64,000 nt of DNA from Ferrovibrio sp. (GCF_019636075.1 NZ_JAHBYG010000007.1:1-64000); one strand, 5' to 3'; shown: positions 26,739-36,642, numbered from the stretch's first letter. Translations and numbers: made by a program. Notes: a model not told the origin generated them from the letters alone.

Positions 26739-26773
26739 GGCTGGCAGTTTAGCCGATGTGCTAGACTATCGCC

Positions 26774-27565
26774 ATGCTGCGCCCGGATGTGATCGACCTG
26801 CGCGAATTCTACAACGGCCGCCTCGGCATGGCGGTGCGCCGCATGCTGCGGCTGCGGTTGCGCGCGATATGGCCCGATCTGCATGGCCTGCGGGTGCTGG
26901 GCCTGGGCTATGCCACGCCCTATCTGCGGATTTTCGAAACCGAGACCGAGCGTGTGCTGGCCGCCATGCCGGCCCAGCAGGGCGTGTCGCGCTGGCCGCG
27001 TGGCAAACCCGGTCGGGTGATGCTGGTGGACGAAGGCGACCTGCCGCTGCCCGATGCCTCGGTGGATCGCATCCTGCTGGTGCATGCGCTGGAAAATTCC
27101 GATGCGGTACGGCAATTGCTGCAGGAAGTGTGGCGCGTGCTCACGCCCCAGGGCCGCATCCTGGTGGTGGTGCCCAACCGGCGCGGCCTGTGGGCGCATA
27201 TCGAAACCACGCCGTTCGGCTATGGCCGGCCCTATACGCCGCCGCAATTGACCAGTCTGATGCGGGATTCCGGTTTCTCGCCGCTGCAAACCCAATCGGC
27301 GCTATGGCTGCCGCCCTGGGATCGCGGCTTCGTGCTGCGCGCCGCCGCGGCCTGGGAACGCACCGGCGAATGGCTGTGGTCGCGGTTTTCCGGCGTGCTG
27401 CTGCTGGAAGCGGAAAAACAGGTCTATGGCGTTACGCCGCTGAAACCGCAGCGCGCCAGGCAGCGCGCTTTCGTGATGCGCCCGCAGGTGGCCGGCCGGC
27501 TTTTGCCCAAAAGCCTGCCCGAGGCTTTACAGCCCGGCCCCGGCCATGGGATCAAGGCGCCATGA
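26774..27565 (+). CDS. SAM-dependent methyltransferase (class I)
   Basis: A 263-residue protein beginning VIDLREFYNGRLGMAVRRML, a start typical of the methyltransferases placed next to gloB in Alphaproteobacteria. Motif I is the degenerate VLGLGYATPYL (about 41-51). A later block reads LPLPDASVDRILLVHALENSDAVRQLLQEVWRVLTPQGRILVVVPNRRG, as in class I enzymes. The substrate is unknown. The stop overlaps the start of gmhA (ATGA). Confidence 0.85.
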   Translation: MLRPDVIDLREFYNGRLGMAVRRMLRLRLRAIWPDLHGLRVLGLGYATPYLRIFETETERVLAAMPAQQGVSRWPRGKPGRVMLVDEGDLPLPDASVDRILLVHALENSDAVRQLLQEVWRVLTPQGRILVVVPNRRGLWAHIETTPFGYGRPYTPPQLTSLMRDSGFSPLQTQSALWLPPWDRGFVLRAAAAWERTGEWLWSRFSGVLLLEAEKQVYGVTPLKPQRARQRAFVMRPQVAGRLLPKSLPEALQPGPGHGIKAP

Positions 27566-28128
27566 GCGGATTAAACGACTATCTCACCCTTTCTGCCGAT
27601 ATCTTGCGCCAGGCTGCCAATCCGGCATTGGCGCAGGGCGCGGAGCAAGCGGTGGCGGCCATCGTTGCGGCGCTGAAGGCCGACAAGCCGCTGCTGGTTT
27701 GCGGCAATGGCGGTTCGGCCGCCGATGCCATGCATATCGCCGGCGAGCTGGTGGGTCGCTTCCTCAAGGAGCGCCCGGCGCTGCGCTGCATCTGCCTGTC
27801 GGATAACGCCGCCATCCTCACCGCCTGGTCCAACGATTACAGCTACGACACGGCATTCGCCCGCCAGGTGCAGGCCTATGGCCAGGCCGGCGGGGTGTTT
27901 TGGGGGATCTCCACCTCGGGCAATTCGGCCAATGTGGTGAATGCCGCCCAGGCCGCCCGCGCGATGGGCATGACGGTGCTGTCGCTCACCGGCGAAGGCG
28001 GCGGCAAGCTGGCCGCCCATAGCGATATCCTGCTGGCCGCGCCCTCGCGCCACACCCCGCTGATCCAGCAGGTGCATATCTGCCTGTATCACTATATCTG
28101 CGAAAAGATCGAAGCCGCTTTCGCCTGA
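27562..28128 (+). CDS. gmhA: Phosphoheptose isomerase (SIS domain)
   Basis: Converts sedoheptulose 7-phosphate to D-glycero-D-manno-heptose 7-phosphate for lipopolysaccharide or other heptosides. The 188 residues show the SIS domain with LLVCGNGGSAADAMHIAGELVGRF (about 46-69), WGISTSGNSANVV (about 115) and HTPLIQQVHICLYHYICE at the C-terminus, as in GmhA. DiaA is a related alternative, but the His/Glu-rich active-site features favour GmhA. It is translated coupled to the methyltransferase. Confidence 0.9.
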   Translation: MSGLNDYLTLSADILRQAANPALAQGAEQAVAAIVAALKADKPLLVCGNGGSAADAMHIAGELVGRFLKERPALRCICLSDNAAILTAWSNDYSYDTAFARQVQAYGQAGGVFWGISTSGNSANVVNAAQAARAMGMTVLSLTGEGGGKLAAHSDILLAAPSRHTPLIQQVHICLYHYICEKIEAAFA

Positions 28129-28161
28129 TTCCGGCTGCGACAATAATCCGCATATCCCTTG

Positions 28162-28205
28162 TTGACATTTATATTAGAAATTACTAAATTAGATTTATCT
28201 AATAT
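28162..28205 (+). promoter_or_regulatory. Promoter and overlapping palindromic operator of the sulfur operon
   Basis: A consensus -35 (TTGACA, 28162-28167) is followed after 17 bp by TAAATT (28185-28190). The same AT-rich stretch holds an outer inverted repeat ATATTAGA (28171-28178) / TCTAATAT (28198-28205) and an inner perfect palindrome TTAGAT-TT-ATCTAA (28189-28202). An operator overlapping the core promoter fits autorepression by the ArsR-family regulator encoded just downstream. Confidence 0.75.
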
Positions 28206-28220
28206 ATGGAGTGCGCGGCG

Positions 28221-28526
28221 ATGAAGGCCGTCGATCTTGACCGCATGCAGGCCAGCGCATCTGCGGCCAGCGAATTCCTCAGCAACCTGGCCAACGAAAA
28301 GCGGCTGCTGACGCTGTGCCGTCTGATGGAGGCGGAATCCTCGGTGGGCGAACTGGCCGAGGCGGTGGGCCTGAGCCAATCGGCGCTGTCGCAGCATCTC
28401 ACCCGTCTGCGCAAGGATGGCCTGGTGGAAACCCGGCGCGATGGCCAGACCATCTATTACCGCATTGCCGATCCACGCGTGAAAAAACTGATCCGCGTGC
28501 TCTACGACACCTTCTGCAAAGTTTAA
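28221..28526 (+). CDS. bigR: ArsR-family persulfide-responsive repressor (BigR/SqrR-like)
   Basis: A 101-residue winged-helix repressor (HTH about 42-66: SVGELAEAVGLSQSALSQHLTRL). ATG 28221 is favoured because GGAG lies about ten bases upstream; ATG 28206 has no such site. Two Cys, C33 (LLTLCRLM) and C99 (YDTFCKV), are 66 residues apart, the same spacing as the redox pair of BigR/SqrR, which forms a disulfide or tetrasulfide with reactive sulfur. It heads the rhodanese-persulfide dioxygenase-SulP operon, which it probably represses until sulfide or persulfide appears. Confidence 0.9.
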   Translation: MKAVDLDRMQASASAASEFLSNLANEKRLLTLCRLMEAESSVGELAEAVGLSQSALSQHLTRLRKDGLVETRRDGQTIYYRIADPRVKKLIRVLYDTFCKV

Positions 28527-28544
28527 AAAGACAGGAACAGCATC

Positions 28545-29081
28545 ATGAGCCAGATCAACAAAATCACCCCGGCCGAATTGCAGGCGCGCCTGCAGCAGGG
28601 CGATGCGCCGCTGCTGATCGATATCCGCGAGCCATCGGAATATGCCCGCGAGCATATCCAGGGCGCCCGCCTGGTGCCGCTGAATGCCATCGACAGTCAT
28701 GACTTCGATGCCGAACGCAACCGCGTGGCGGTATTTACCTGCCGCTCTGGCAATCGCACCGCCATGCATGCGGCGCGCCTGCTGGCCAAGGGTTTCAAGG
28801 AAGCCTATGCTTTGCAGGGCGGGTTGGATGCCTGGAAGGCCGCCGGCCTGCCGGTGCATTTCAATCCCAAGGCACCGATCGATTTGCAGCGTCAGGTGCA
28901 GATCACGGCGGGCGGACTGGCGCTGATCGGTGCCGTGCTGGCCTGGTTCGTGGATCCGCGTTTCATCCTGCTGTCTGGCTTCATCGGCGCGGGGCTGGCC
29001 TTTGCCGGCGTCACCGGCTTTTGCGGCATGGCGCGGGTGTTGGCGGTTATGCCGTGGAACCGCCGGGCGCTCGGCATTTAA
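28545..29081 (+). CDS. Rhodanese-like sulfurtransferase with C-terminal DUF2892 membrane hairpin
   Basis: A 178-residue protein. The rhodanese domain (about 1-108) has the active-site loop CRSGNRT with the persulfide-forming Cys at about residue 66. It is followed by a two-helix membrane part (about 124-165, GLALIGAVLAWFVDPRFILLSGFIGAGLAFAG). This fusion is known from bacterial sulfide-oxidation loci. It probably passes sulfane sulfur at the membrane to or from the persulfide dioxygenase-like enzyme encoded 18 bp downstream. Confidence 0.93.
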   Translation: MSQINKITPAELQARLQQGDAPLLIDIREPSEYAREHIQGARLVPLNAIDSHDFDAERNRVAVFTCRSGNRTAMHAARLLAKGFKEAYALQGGLDAWKAAGLPVHFNPKAPIDLQRQVQITAGGLALIGAVLAWFVDPRFILLSGFIGAGLAFAGVTGFCGMARVLAVMPWNRRALGI

Positions 29082-29099
29082 CAATCGGGGAGTAGGAAC

Positions 29100-29981
29100 A
29101 TGCAGACGTCAGAGACTATCCAACCAGACGTAAAAGGCTTTTTCGATCCCGATACTTTCACGGTGTCGTATGTGGTGGTCGATCCGGCCAGCAAGCGCGC
29201 CGCATTGGTGGATTCGGTGCTGGATTACGATCCGGCTTCCGGTCGCACCAAAACCGCATCCGCCGATGCGCTGATCAAGGATGTGCAGGCGCGCGGCCTC
29301 ACCGTGGATTGGATCCTGGAAACCCATGTGCATGCCGATCATCTTTCGGCGGCGCCTTACTTGCGCCAAAAGCTGGGCGGCCGGATCGGCATCGGCGGCA
29401 GCGTGGTGCAGGTGCAGCAGGGCTTCGGCAAGCTGTTCAATGCGGAAGCCGGCTTCGCCCGCGATGGCAGCCAGTTCGATCATCTGTTCAAGGATGGCGA
29501 AAGCTTTTCCATCGGCGGCCTGAAAGCGCAGGTTCTGCACACGCCCGGCCATACGCCGGCCTGCATGACCTATGTGATCAATGATGCCGCCTTCGTGGGC
29601 GATACATTGTTCATGCCCGATTACGGCACCGCGCGCTGCGATTTTCCCGGCGGCGATGCAGCGCAGCTTTATCGGTCGATCCAGCGCATCTTCGCGCTGC
29701 CGCCGCAAACCCGGCTGTTCATGTGTCATGATTACAAGGCGCCGGGGCGCGACGAATACCGCTGGGAAACCACCGTGGCGGCCGAAAAGGCCGGCAATGT
29801 GCATGTGCATGACGGCATTTCGGAAGCGCAATTCGTGGCCATGCGCCAGGCGCGCGATGCCACGCTCAGCATGCCGCGGCTGATTCTGCCCAGCGTGCAG
29901 GTGAACATGCGTGCGGGCCATATGCCGCCGCCGGAAGCCAATGGCGTGCGCTATCTGAAAATTCCGGTGGATGCGCTTTAA
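29100..29981 (+). CDS. blh: MBL-fold persulfide dioxygenase-like protein (ETHE1/Blh type)
   Basis: A 293-residue iron-type metallo-beta-lactamase-fold protein. Motifs are ETHVHADHLSAAPYLR (about 75-90), HTPGHTPACMTYV (about 147), GDTLFMPDYGTARCDFPGGD (about 167) and MCHDY (about 204). These fit the Blh/ETHE1 group, which oxidises glutathione persulfide to sulfite. In Agrobacterium and Xylella the BigR-controlled blh gene has the same neighbours. Sulfite made here could be further handled or exported, possibly with the SulP protein encoded 3 bp downstream. Confidence 0.92.
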   Translation: MQTSETIQPDVKGFFDPDTFTVSYVVVDPASKRAALVDSVLDYDPASGRTKTASADALIKDVQARGLTVDWILETHVHADHLSAAPYLRQKLGGRIGIGGSVVQVQQGFGKLFNAEAGFARDGSQFDHLFKDGESFSIGGLKAQVLHTPGHTPACMTYVINDAAFVGDTLFMPDYGTARCDFPGGDAAQLYRSIQRIFALPPQTRLFMCHDYKAPGRDEYRWETTVAAEKAGNVHVHDGISEAQFVAMRQARDATLSMPRLILPSVQVNMRAGHMPPPEANGVRYLKIPVDAL

Positions 29982-29984
29982 CCT

Positions 29985-31754
29985 ATGCGTTTCGATATGA
30001 GCGGCCTGCGCGGCCTGTTCCCGATCCTGGATTGGGGCCGTCGTTATGATCGTGCGCAGGCCATCAGCGATCTGCTGGCGGCGGTGATCGTCACCATCAT
30101 GCTGATCCCGCAAAGCCTGGCCTATGCCATGCTTGCCGGTCTGCCGCCGCATATCGGATTGTATGCGTCCATCGCGCCGCTGGTGGCCTATACGATTTTC
30201 GGCGGCAGCCGCGCACTGGCGGTGGGGCCGGTGGCGGTGGTGTCGCTGATGACGGCCTCTGCCGCCGGCGCGGTGGCCGAACCGGGCAGTGCGGCCTTCG
30301 TGCAGGCGGCGCTGGCGCTGGCGCTGCTGTCTGGCCTGGTGCTGCTGGTGATGGCGGCGTTGCGGTTGGGCTTCCTGGCGAATTTTCTCAGCCATCCGGT
30401 GATCTCGGGCTTCATCAGCGCATCCGGCATCCTGATCGCCTTCAGCCAGTTGAAGCATCTGCTGGGCATCGATGCCGGCGGCGAAACCTTGCCGCAGATG
30501 TTGCAGGCGCTGTTGCCGCGTCTGCAGCAGATCAACCTGCCCACCCTGCTGATCGGCGGGCTGGCATTGGGCTTTCTGTTCTGGGCCCGCAAGCGCATGA
30601 AGCCGCTGCTGCTGCGGCTGGGCTGTAAGCCGTTGCTGGCCGATATGCTGGCCAAGGCCGGCCCGATCCTGGCGGTGATCGGCAGCATCCTGGCGGTGAA
30701 GGCGTTCGATCTGGCACAGGCCGGCGTGAAACTGGTGGGTGCGATACCGGCCGGCCTGCCGCCCTTCACATTGCCGGATTGGGCGCCGCAATTGTGGCTG
30801 CAATTGCTGCCGGCGGCTTTGCTGATCGCGCTGGTGGGGTTCGTGGAATCGGTTTCGGTGGCGCAAACCCTGGCGGCCAAGAAGCGCCAGCGCATCCTGC
30901 CCAATCAGGAATTGGTGGGCCTGGGCAGCGCCAATATCGCGGCGGCCTTCACCGGCGGCTTTCCGGTCACCGGCGGGTTCGCCCGTTCGGTGGTGAATTT
31001 CGATGCCGGTGCCGCCACGCCGCTGGCCGGCGGCTTCACCGCCATCGGCATCGCCGTGGCAACGTTGTTTTTCACCCCGCTGTTTCAGGAATTGCCGCGC
31101 GCCGTGCTGGCTGCCACCATCATCGTGGCGGTGCTGTCGCTGGTGGATCTCGGCGCGTTGAAGCGGGTCTGGCGCTATTCCAAGGGCGATTTCATGGCCA
31201 TGGCGGCCACCATGCTGCTGGTGCTGGGCGTGGGCGTGGAAACCGGCATCGCGGCCGGCGTGGCGCTGTCGCTGCTGATGCTGCTGGCGCGCATCGCGCG
31301 GCCGCATATGGCGATTGTGGGCCAGGTGCCGGGCAGCCAGCATTTCCGCAATATCCGTCGCCACGAGGTGGCCACCAGCCCGCATGTGCTGAGCCTGCGC
31401 ATCGATGAAAGCCTGTATTTCGCCAATGCCCGGCAGATGGAGGATTGGATTCTGGCCGAAGCGGCCGCGCGGCCCAAGCTGCGCCATGTGGTGCTGATGT
31501 GCCCGGCGGTGAACATGATCGACGCCAGCGCGCTGGAAAGCCTGGAAGCGATCGATGCCCGTTTGCGCGATGGCGGCATCACGCTGCATCTCTCCGAGGT
31601 GAAGGGCCCGGTGATGGACCGGCTGCGGCGTTCGGATTTTTTCGCGCATTTCAGCGGAAAGGTGTATCTCAGCCAGTATGACGCGATCTGCGATCTGGAC
31701 CCCGATTGCGCCAGCCGCGCGCTGCAGCCGCAAACCGCAATAAAACCCGCATGA
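29985..31754 (+). CDS. SulP family anion permease with STAS domain
   Basis: A 589-residue transporter with about 11-14 membrane helices. Landmarks are SDLLAAVIVTIMLIPQSLAYAMLAGLPPHIGLYAS at the N-terminus and the SulP motif region NQELVGLGSANIAAAFTGGFPVTGGFARS. A C-terminal STAS domain spans about 450-570 (NMIDASALESLEAIDARL). SulP proteins carry sulfate, bicarbonate or other anions. The operon suggests movement of sulfate or sulfite, by inference. Confidence 0.93.
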   Translation: MRFDMSGLRGLFPILDWGRRYDRAQAISDLLAAVIVTIMLIPQSLAYAMLAGLPPHIGLYASIAPLVAYTIFGGSRALAVGPVAVVSLMTASAAGAVAEPGSAAFVQAALALALLSGLVLLVMAALRLGFLANFLSHPVISGFISASGILIAFSQLKHLLGIDAGGETLPQMLQALLPRLQQINLPTLLIGGLALGFLFWARKRMKPLLLRLGCKPLLADMLAKAGPILAVIGSILAVKAFDLAQAGVKLVGAIPAGLPPFTLPDWAPQLWLQLLPAALLIALVGFVESVSVAQTLAAKKRQRILPNQELVGLGSANIAAAFTGGFPVTGGFARSVVNFDAGAATPLAGGFTAIGIAVATLFFTPLFQELPRAVLAATIIVAVLSLVDLGALKRVWRYSKGDFMAMAATMLLVLGVGVETGIAAGVALSLLMLLARIARPHMAIVGQVPGSQHFRNIRRHEVATSPHVLSLRIDESLYFANARQMEDWILAEAAARPKLRHVVLMCPAVNMIDASALESLEAIDARLRDGGITLHLSEVKGPVMDRLRRSDFFAHFSGKVYLSQYDAICDLDPDCASRALQPQTAIKPA

Positions 31755-31825
31755 ATCCGCTTGCCAGGGCGGCGTTAAATCCGCTATCACGCGCATAACT
31801 GCTGATTGATTTTCGCAGGTGCGAC

Positions 31826-32155
31826 GTGGCTATGACCGATCTACAGCGGGCCGCCATTCTTGGGGGCGTTGTGCTGGGCGTCATTGCGGTAGCCGGCGTG
31901 ATCGGCGCCACCGCGGTGTCGAGCTACAAGGCCCAACAGGAAGCCCAGATCCACTACCGCTCCGGCAGCAATGGCGGCGTGATGGATCGGCGCGACTGCC
32001 TGAACAACCACCTCGCCACGATGAACCGGCTGGACCGCCAGCAGATCTATAACAAGATCGTCGATTGCGAGCAGAATATCCAATCCCTGGAAGGCCATAT
32101 GAACCGCGAGCGCGTGCGTGCGCCCGGCGAGGCGGGATCGGACCAGCAGCAATAG
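31826..32155 (+). CDS. Small membrane-anchored hypothetical protein
   Basis: A 109-residue protein (from GTG 31826; ATG 31832 would give 107). One N-terminal membrane helix (about 9-31, AAILGGVVLGVIAVAGVIGATAV) is followed by a polar domain with two Cys (RDCLNN, VDCEQN) that could form a disulfide in the periplasm. No family recognised. It lies 71 bp after the SulP gene, and possible co-transcription is not clear. The region after its stop carries a short duplicated CAGCAATAGTC. Confidence 0.6.
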   Translation: MAMTDLQRAAILGGVVLGVIAVAGVIGATAVSSYKAQQEAQIHYRSGSNGGVMDRRDCLNNHLATMNRLDRQQIYNKIVDCEQNIQSLEGHMNRERVRAPGEAGSDQQQ

Positions 32156-32199
32156 TCCAGCAATAGTCCAGGGAGCGGCGAGGCCGGCAGCCAGGCCGC

Positions 32200-33159
32200 T
32201 CAGCGCAAATCCTCGGCCATATGGCGCAAGGCGTCGCGCAGGCGGTTGAGCGCCGGCGAGGCCGGCCGGTCGGCCCGGGTGGTCATGCCAACCGCACCGG
32301 TGGGCCGGTCGATGCGCAGCGGCAATGCCGCCAGCATGGCCTGTTCCAGGTCGTCGGCCACCACGCCGCGCGAGATGATCCAAACCGCATCGGAAATCCG
32401 CGTATAGCGCCGGCCGAAGCTGGGCGAGACGGTTTCGATCACATCGGCAAACCCGGTCACGCCCTGGCCCAGCATCAGCCGCTCCACATCGGGGCGGATG
32501 ATCGCACCGGGCATGGGAAACAACACGGTGTAGGCCGCGATATCGTGTAAAGTGAGGCTGCGCGCGCCGGATCGTGCCAGGGCCTGGATCAGCGGATGCT
32601 GCGGCCGCACCACGAAAACGATCTCGTCGGTATAAAGCGGCTCGAAGCTCAGCCCCTGCATCAGCTTGGGTTCGGATAGCCGGCCCACAACGATATCCAG
32701 CTGGCCGCCATTGAGCAGGCCGAGCAGATAATCATTGGGCCCGGTCAGCACGCGGATGGTGGCATTCAGGCCCTGATTTTCTTGGCCCCCCTGTCCTGGG
32801 CGCTTGGCATGCAGCAAGGCCGCCGGCACCAGCCGGGTTGCCACCGTGGGCAGCGCGCCGATGGCCAGAAAGCCGCCTTCGCCCCGGGCCGTCTGGCCGA
32901 TACTGGCAAAGCCCTCGCGCAAGGCGGCCATGCCGGTTTCGGCATAGCGGCGGAAGGCCTCGCCGGCCGGTGTGAGAAAAACCCCGGCCCGGCTGCGCTG
33001 CAGCAGGCTGCCGCCCAGAATCTCCTCCAGCTCGGCAATCGCCTTGGATACCGCCGGCTGGCTCAGCCCAAGCCGCCCGGCGGCCTGGCCGAAGCTGCGT
33101 TGGGCCGAAACCTCCAGGAAGCAGGAAAGATGGCGCAGCTTGATTCGGCTATCGAGCAT
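32200..33159 (-). CDS. pcaQ: LysR-family regulator of protocatechuate genes (PcaQ-like)
   Basis: A 319-residue LysR regulator. The N-terminal HTH (about 5-65) reads KLRHLSCFLEVSAQRSFGQAAGRLGLSQPAVSKAIAELEE in two consecutive parts, and the effector domain continues to the C-terminus with the PcaQ-type start MLDSRIKLRHLSCF. It is divergent from pcaC-H-G-B-D, as pcaQ is in rhizobia, where it activates with beta-carboxymuconate-type inducers. The effector here is inferred from that family. Confidence 0.92.
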   Translation of the reverse strand: MLDSRIKLRHLSCFLEVSAQRSFGQAAGRLGLSQPAVSKAIAELEEILGGSLLQRSRAGVFLTPAGEAFRRYAETGMAALREGFASIGQTARGEGGFLAIGALPTVATRLVPAALLHAKRPGQGGQENQGLNATIRVLTGPNDYLLGLLNGGQLDIVVGRLSEPKLMQGLSFEPLYTDEIVFVVRPQHPLIQALARSGARSLTLHDIAAYTVLFPMPGAIIRPDVERLMLGQGVTGFADVIETVSPSFGRRYTRISDAVWIISRGVVADDLEQAMLAALPLRIDRPTGAVGMTTRADRPASPALNRLRDALRHMAEDLR

Positions 33160-33271
33160 CGGGTTAATATATATCTATTTCGATATGAATATATCACAGA
33201 ATATCATTTTACATTCCATATGGATAAGTGTGAGATCGCGCCGGGTGGAAATAGCAGTCGGCAGGGAAGCC
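33160..33271. promoter_or_regulatory. pcaQ-pcaC divergent promoter region with a GATAT-4-ATATC palindrome
   Basis: This AT-rich 112-bp gap between divergent genes holds GATAT (33182-33186), a 4-bp spacer and ATATC (33191-33195), an inverted repeat of the LysR-box kind, close to the pcaQ start. Further AT-rich half-sites (GAATATC, ATATATC) are nearby. I did not find the ATAACC-N4-GGTTAA box reported for rhizobial PcaQ. Confidence 0.5.
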
Positions 33272-33680
33272 ATGGCGGAGAATCCGAGCAAATACGAATC
33301 CGGCATGGCGGTGCGCCGCAAGGTGCTGGGCGATGCCCATGTGGATCGTGCCGAAGCGGCCAAAACCGATTTCGACCGGGATTTTCAAACCTTCATCACC
33401 GAAACCGCCTGGGGCTCGCTCTGGGCGCGGCCGCATTGGCCGGCGCGGCAGCGGTCGATCATCACCATCACCTTGTTGGCCGCCCTGGGCCAGGACGAGG
33501 AATTGGCCATGCATGTGCGGGCCACCCGCAATACCGGCGCCACCGAAGACGACCTGCGCGAGGCGATGCTGCATGTGGCGGTGTATGCCGGCGTGCCGGT
33601 TGCCAATCACGCCATCAAGATCATCAAGCAGACCTATGACGGAATCCGCGCCGGCGAAAGCCAGGCCGGCATCAAACAGC

Positions 33681-33685
<5 letters not shown>
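33272..33685 (+). CDS. pcaC: 4-carboxymuconolactone decarboxylase
   Basis: Converts 4-carboxymuconolactone to beta-ketoadipate enol-lactone. ATG 33272 has AGGGA upstream and gives 137 residues. The CMD fold is seen in YESGMAVRRKVLGDAHVDRA, TDFDRDFQTFITETAWGSLWARP and ARTCMxx-like HVRATRNTGATEDDLREAMLHVAVYAGVPVANHA, characteristic of PcaC. First gene of the pca operon. Confidence 0.96.
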
Positions 33686-34475
<790 letters not shown>

Positions 34476-34489
34476 GGCGGGAGGACATC

Positions 34490-35113
34490 ATGAGCAGCTA
34501 TCTCGACGAAACCGCTTCGCAGACCGCCGGCCCCTATGTGCATATCGGGTTGATCCCCGCGCAGGCCGGCTTCGATATCTTCCAGAACAATTTCAGCAAC
34601 CAACTGGCCGGTGCCGAAACCAAGGGCGAGCGTATCCGCATCGAGGGCTATGTGATCGATGGCACCGGCGCGCCGATCCGCGATGCGTTGCTGGAAATCT
34701 GGCAGGCCAATGCCGCCGGCCGCTACAATCATCCGGAGGATAAGGCTTCCCCGGATGCGCCGCTGGATCCGAATTTCCGTGGCTGGGGCAGGGGCGGCAC
34801 GGATTTCCGCACCGCGCTGTATCACTTCGATACCATCAAGCCCGGCGCATTGCCCATGCTGGATGGCCGCATGCAGGCGCCGCATGTGAATTTCTGGATC
34901 ACCGCGCGCGGCATCAATATCGGCTTGCAGACCCGGATGTATTTCGCCGATGAAAGCGCCGCCAATGCCGCCGATCCGCTGCTGCGGCTGATCGAACAGG
35001 ATAGCCGGCGGCAAACCCTGATCGCGCCGCGCGAGGCCCGCGATGGCACCATCGTCTACCGTTTCGATATCCGCTTGCAGGGCGATGGCGAAACGGTGTT
35101 TCTGGATGTGTAG
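34490..35113 (+). CDS. pcaG: Protocatechuate 3,4-dioxygenase, alpha subunit
   Basis: Non-metal-binding partner of PcaH in the dioxygenase complex. The 207 residues contain TASQTAGPYVHIGLIP, EIWQANAAGRYNHPED and DPNFRGWGRGGTDF. The sequence HVNFWITARGIN is where PcaH has its two His; here only one remains, as expected for the alpha chain. GGAGG precedes ATG 34490. Confidence 0.97.
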   Translation: MSSYLDETASQTAGPYVHIGLIPAQAGFDIFQNNFSNQLAGAETKGERIRIEGYVIDGTGAPIRDALLEIWQANAAGRYNHPEDKASPDAPLDPNFRGWGRGGTDFRTALYHFDTIKPGALPMLDGRMQAPHVNFWITARGINIGLQTRMYFADESAANAADPLLRLIEQDSRRQTLIAPREARDGTIVYRFDIRLQGDGETVFLDV

Positions 35114-35248
35114 CATCCGGATGCGCTTGATCGCGCCGCGGGTTGGGATGAATGTAGGCATCGTCAACCAACCGGCGAAGGGCCAGTCGATGCATGAGAT
35201 AGGGCCGATGCATGAGATGATTAGGGCCATGGCGTTTGGCTTGGGCGG

Positions 35249-36637
35249 ATGGCAGCCGCGATGACACCGCCAACCCTGACACTGCCAACCCTGACACTGC
35301 CTGCCTCACCACTGGCCGCGATGTTCGGCAGCGCGGCGATGGAGGCGTTGTTCACGCCCGAGGCCGGCTTGCAGGCCATGCTGGATGTGGAAGCGGCCCT
35401 GGCGCGGGCCGAAGCGAAATGCGGCATCATCCCCAAACGCGCCGCCGCGCCGATTGCCAGGGCCTGCGATGCCGCGCGCTACGATCTTGCCGCCCTGGGC
35501 CAGGCCGCACGGCTGGCCGGCAATCTGGCGATACCGATGGTGAAGGCACTCACCGCCGAAGTGGCCCGGCGCGACAGCCAGGCCGCGCGCTATGTGCATT
35601 GGGGCGCCACCAGCCAGGATATCATCGATACCGGCCTGCTGTTGCAACTGCGCCAGGCGTTGCTGCTGATCGAGGTCGATCTGGCCGGCTTGGATCGTGC
35701 GCTGGCCGGCTTGGCGCGGCGGCATAAAAAAACCCTGATGGCCGGCCGCACATGGTTGCAGCAGGCCGCGCCGATTCCGTTCGGCCTCAAGCTCGGCGGC
35801 TGGCTGGGCGCGATCCGGCGCGACCGCGCGCGGCTGCGCCAGATCAAGCCGCGCCTGCTGGTGCTGCAATTCGGCGGCGCGGTGGGCAGCCTGGCCAGCC
35901 TGGGCGATGCGGGCCTCAAGGTCAGTGCGGCACTGGCGAAGGAATTGCAGCTTGGCCTGCCGCCGCAGCCCTGGCATGGCCAGCGCGACCGCATGGTGGA
36001 AATCGCCGGCTGGCTCGGCTTGCTCACCGGCAATCTGGCCAAGATGGCGCGGGATATCTCGCTGCTGATGCAGACCGAACTGGGCGAGGTGTATGAACCG
36101 GCCGGCGCCGGCAAGGGCGGGTCTTCCACCATGCCGCATAAGCGCAATCCGGTGGGCTGCGCGGCGGTGCTGGCGGCGCATGCGCAGGTGCCGGGATTGC
36201 TGGCCGGGCTGTATGGCGGCATGGCGCTGGAACATGAACGCGGCCTGGGCGGCTGGCAGGCGGAATGGCAAAGCCTGCCCATGCTGTGCAAGCTGACCGC
36301 CGGTGCGCTGGGCCAGATGCGCGAGATCGCCGAAGGCCTGGAGGTGGATACCCGGCGCATGCGGCGCAATCTGGATATCACCGATGGCCTGATCATGGCC
36401 GAAGCGGTGTCGCTGGGCCTGGCGCGTTTCATCGGCAAGGCAGCCGCCCATGGCATCGTGGAAGCCGCCAGCAAACAGGCCGTGGCGCAGCGGCGCGGTC
36501 TGCGCGAAGTGCTGGCGGAAAATCCCGCAGTCACCAGGCATCTGGATAAATCCGCGCTGGATAGGCTGTTCGATCCGGCGCGCTATACCGGCATGAGCGA
36601 GGCATTCATCCGCCGCAGCCTGGCCGACAAAGGATAA
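35249..36637 (+). CDS. pcaB: 3-carboxy-cis,cis-muconate cycloisomerase
   Basis: Fumarase/aspartase-superfamily enzyme forming 4-carboxymuconolactone. 462 residues with VHWGATSQDIIDTGL (about 110-124) and the signature GSSTMPHKRNPVGC (about 291-304). The first 20 residues contain a duplicated LTLPTLTLP from a short tandem repeat (35270-35300). The 135-bp gap from pcaG holds a repeated CGATGCATGAGAT; I see no gene in it. Confidence 0.95.
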   Translation: MAAAMTPPTLTLPTLTLPASPLAAMFGSAAMEALFTPEAGLQAMLDVEAALARAEAKCGIIPKRAAAPIARACDAARYDLAALGQAARLAGNLAIPMVKALTAEVARRDSQAARYVHWGATSQDIIDTGLLLQLRQALLLIEVDLAGLDRALAGLARRHKKTLMAGRTWLQQAAPIPFGLKLGGWLGAIRRDRARLRQIKPRLLVLQFGGAVGSLASLGDAGLKVSAALAKELQLGLPPQPWHGQRDRMVEIAGWLGLLTGNLAKMARDISLLMQTELGEVYEPAGAGKGGSSTMPHKRNPVGCAAVLAAHAQVPGLLAGLYGGMALEHERGLGGWQAEWQSLPMLCKLTAGALGQMREIAEGLEVDTRRMRRNLDITDGLIMAEAVSLGLARFIGKAAAHGIVEAASKQAVAQRRGLREVLAENPAVTRHLDKSALDRLFDPARYTGMSEAFIRRSLADKG

Positions 36638-36642
36638 CCGGC

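Noticed and set aside
29109..31796. 895-codon open frame opposite the persulfide dioxygenase and SulP genes
   Set aside because: Same antisense composition artefact; the plus-strand genes are well supported.
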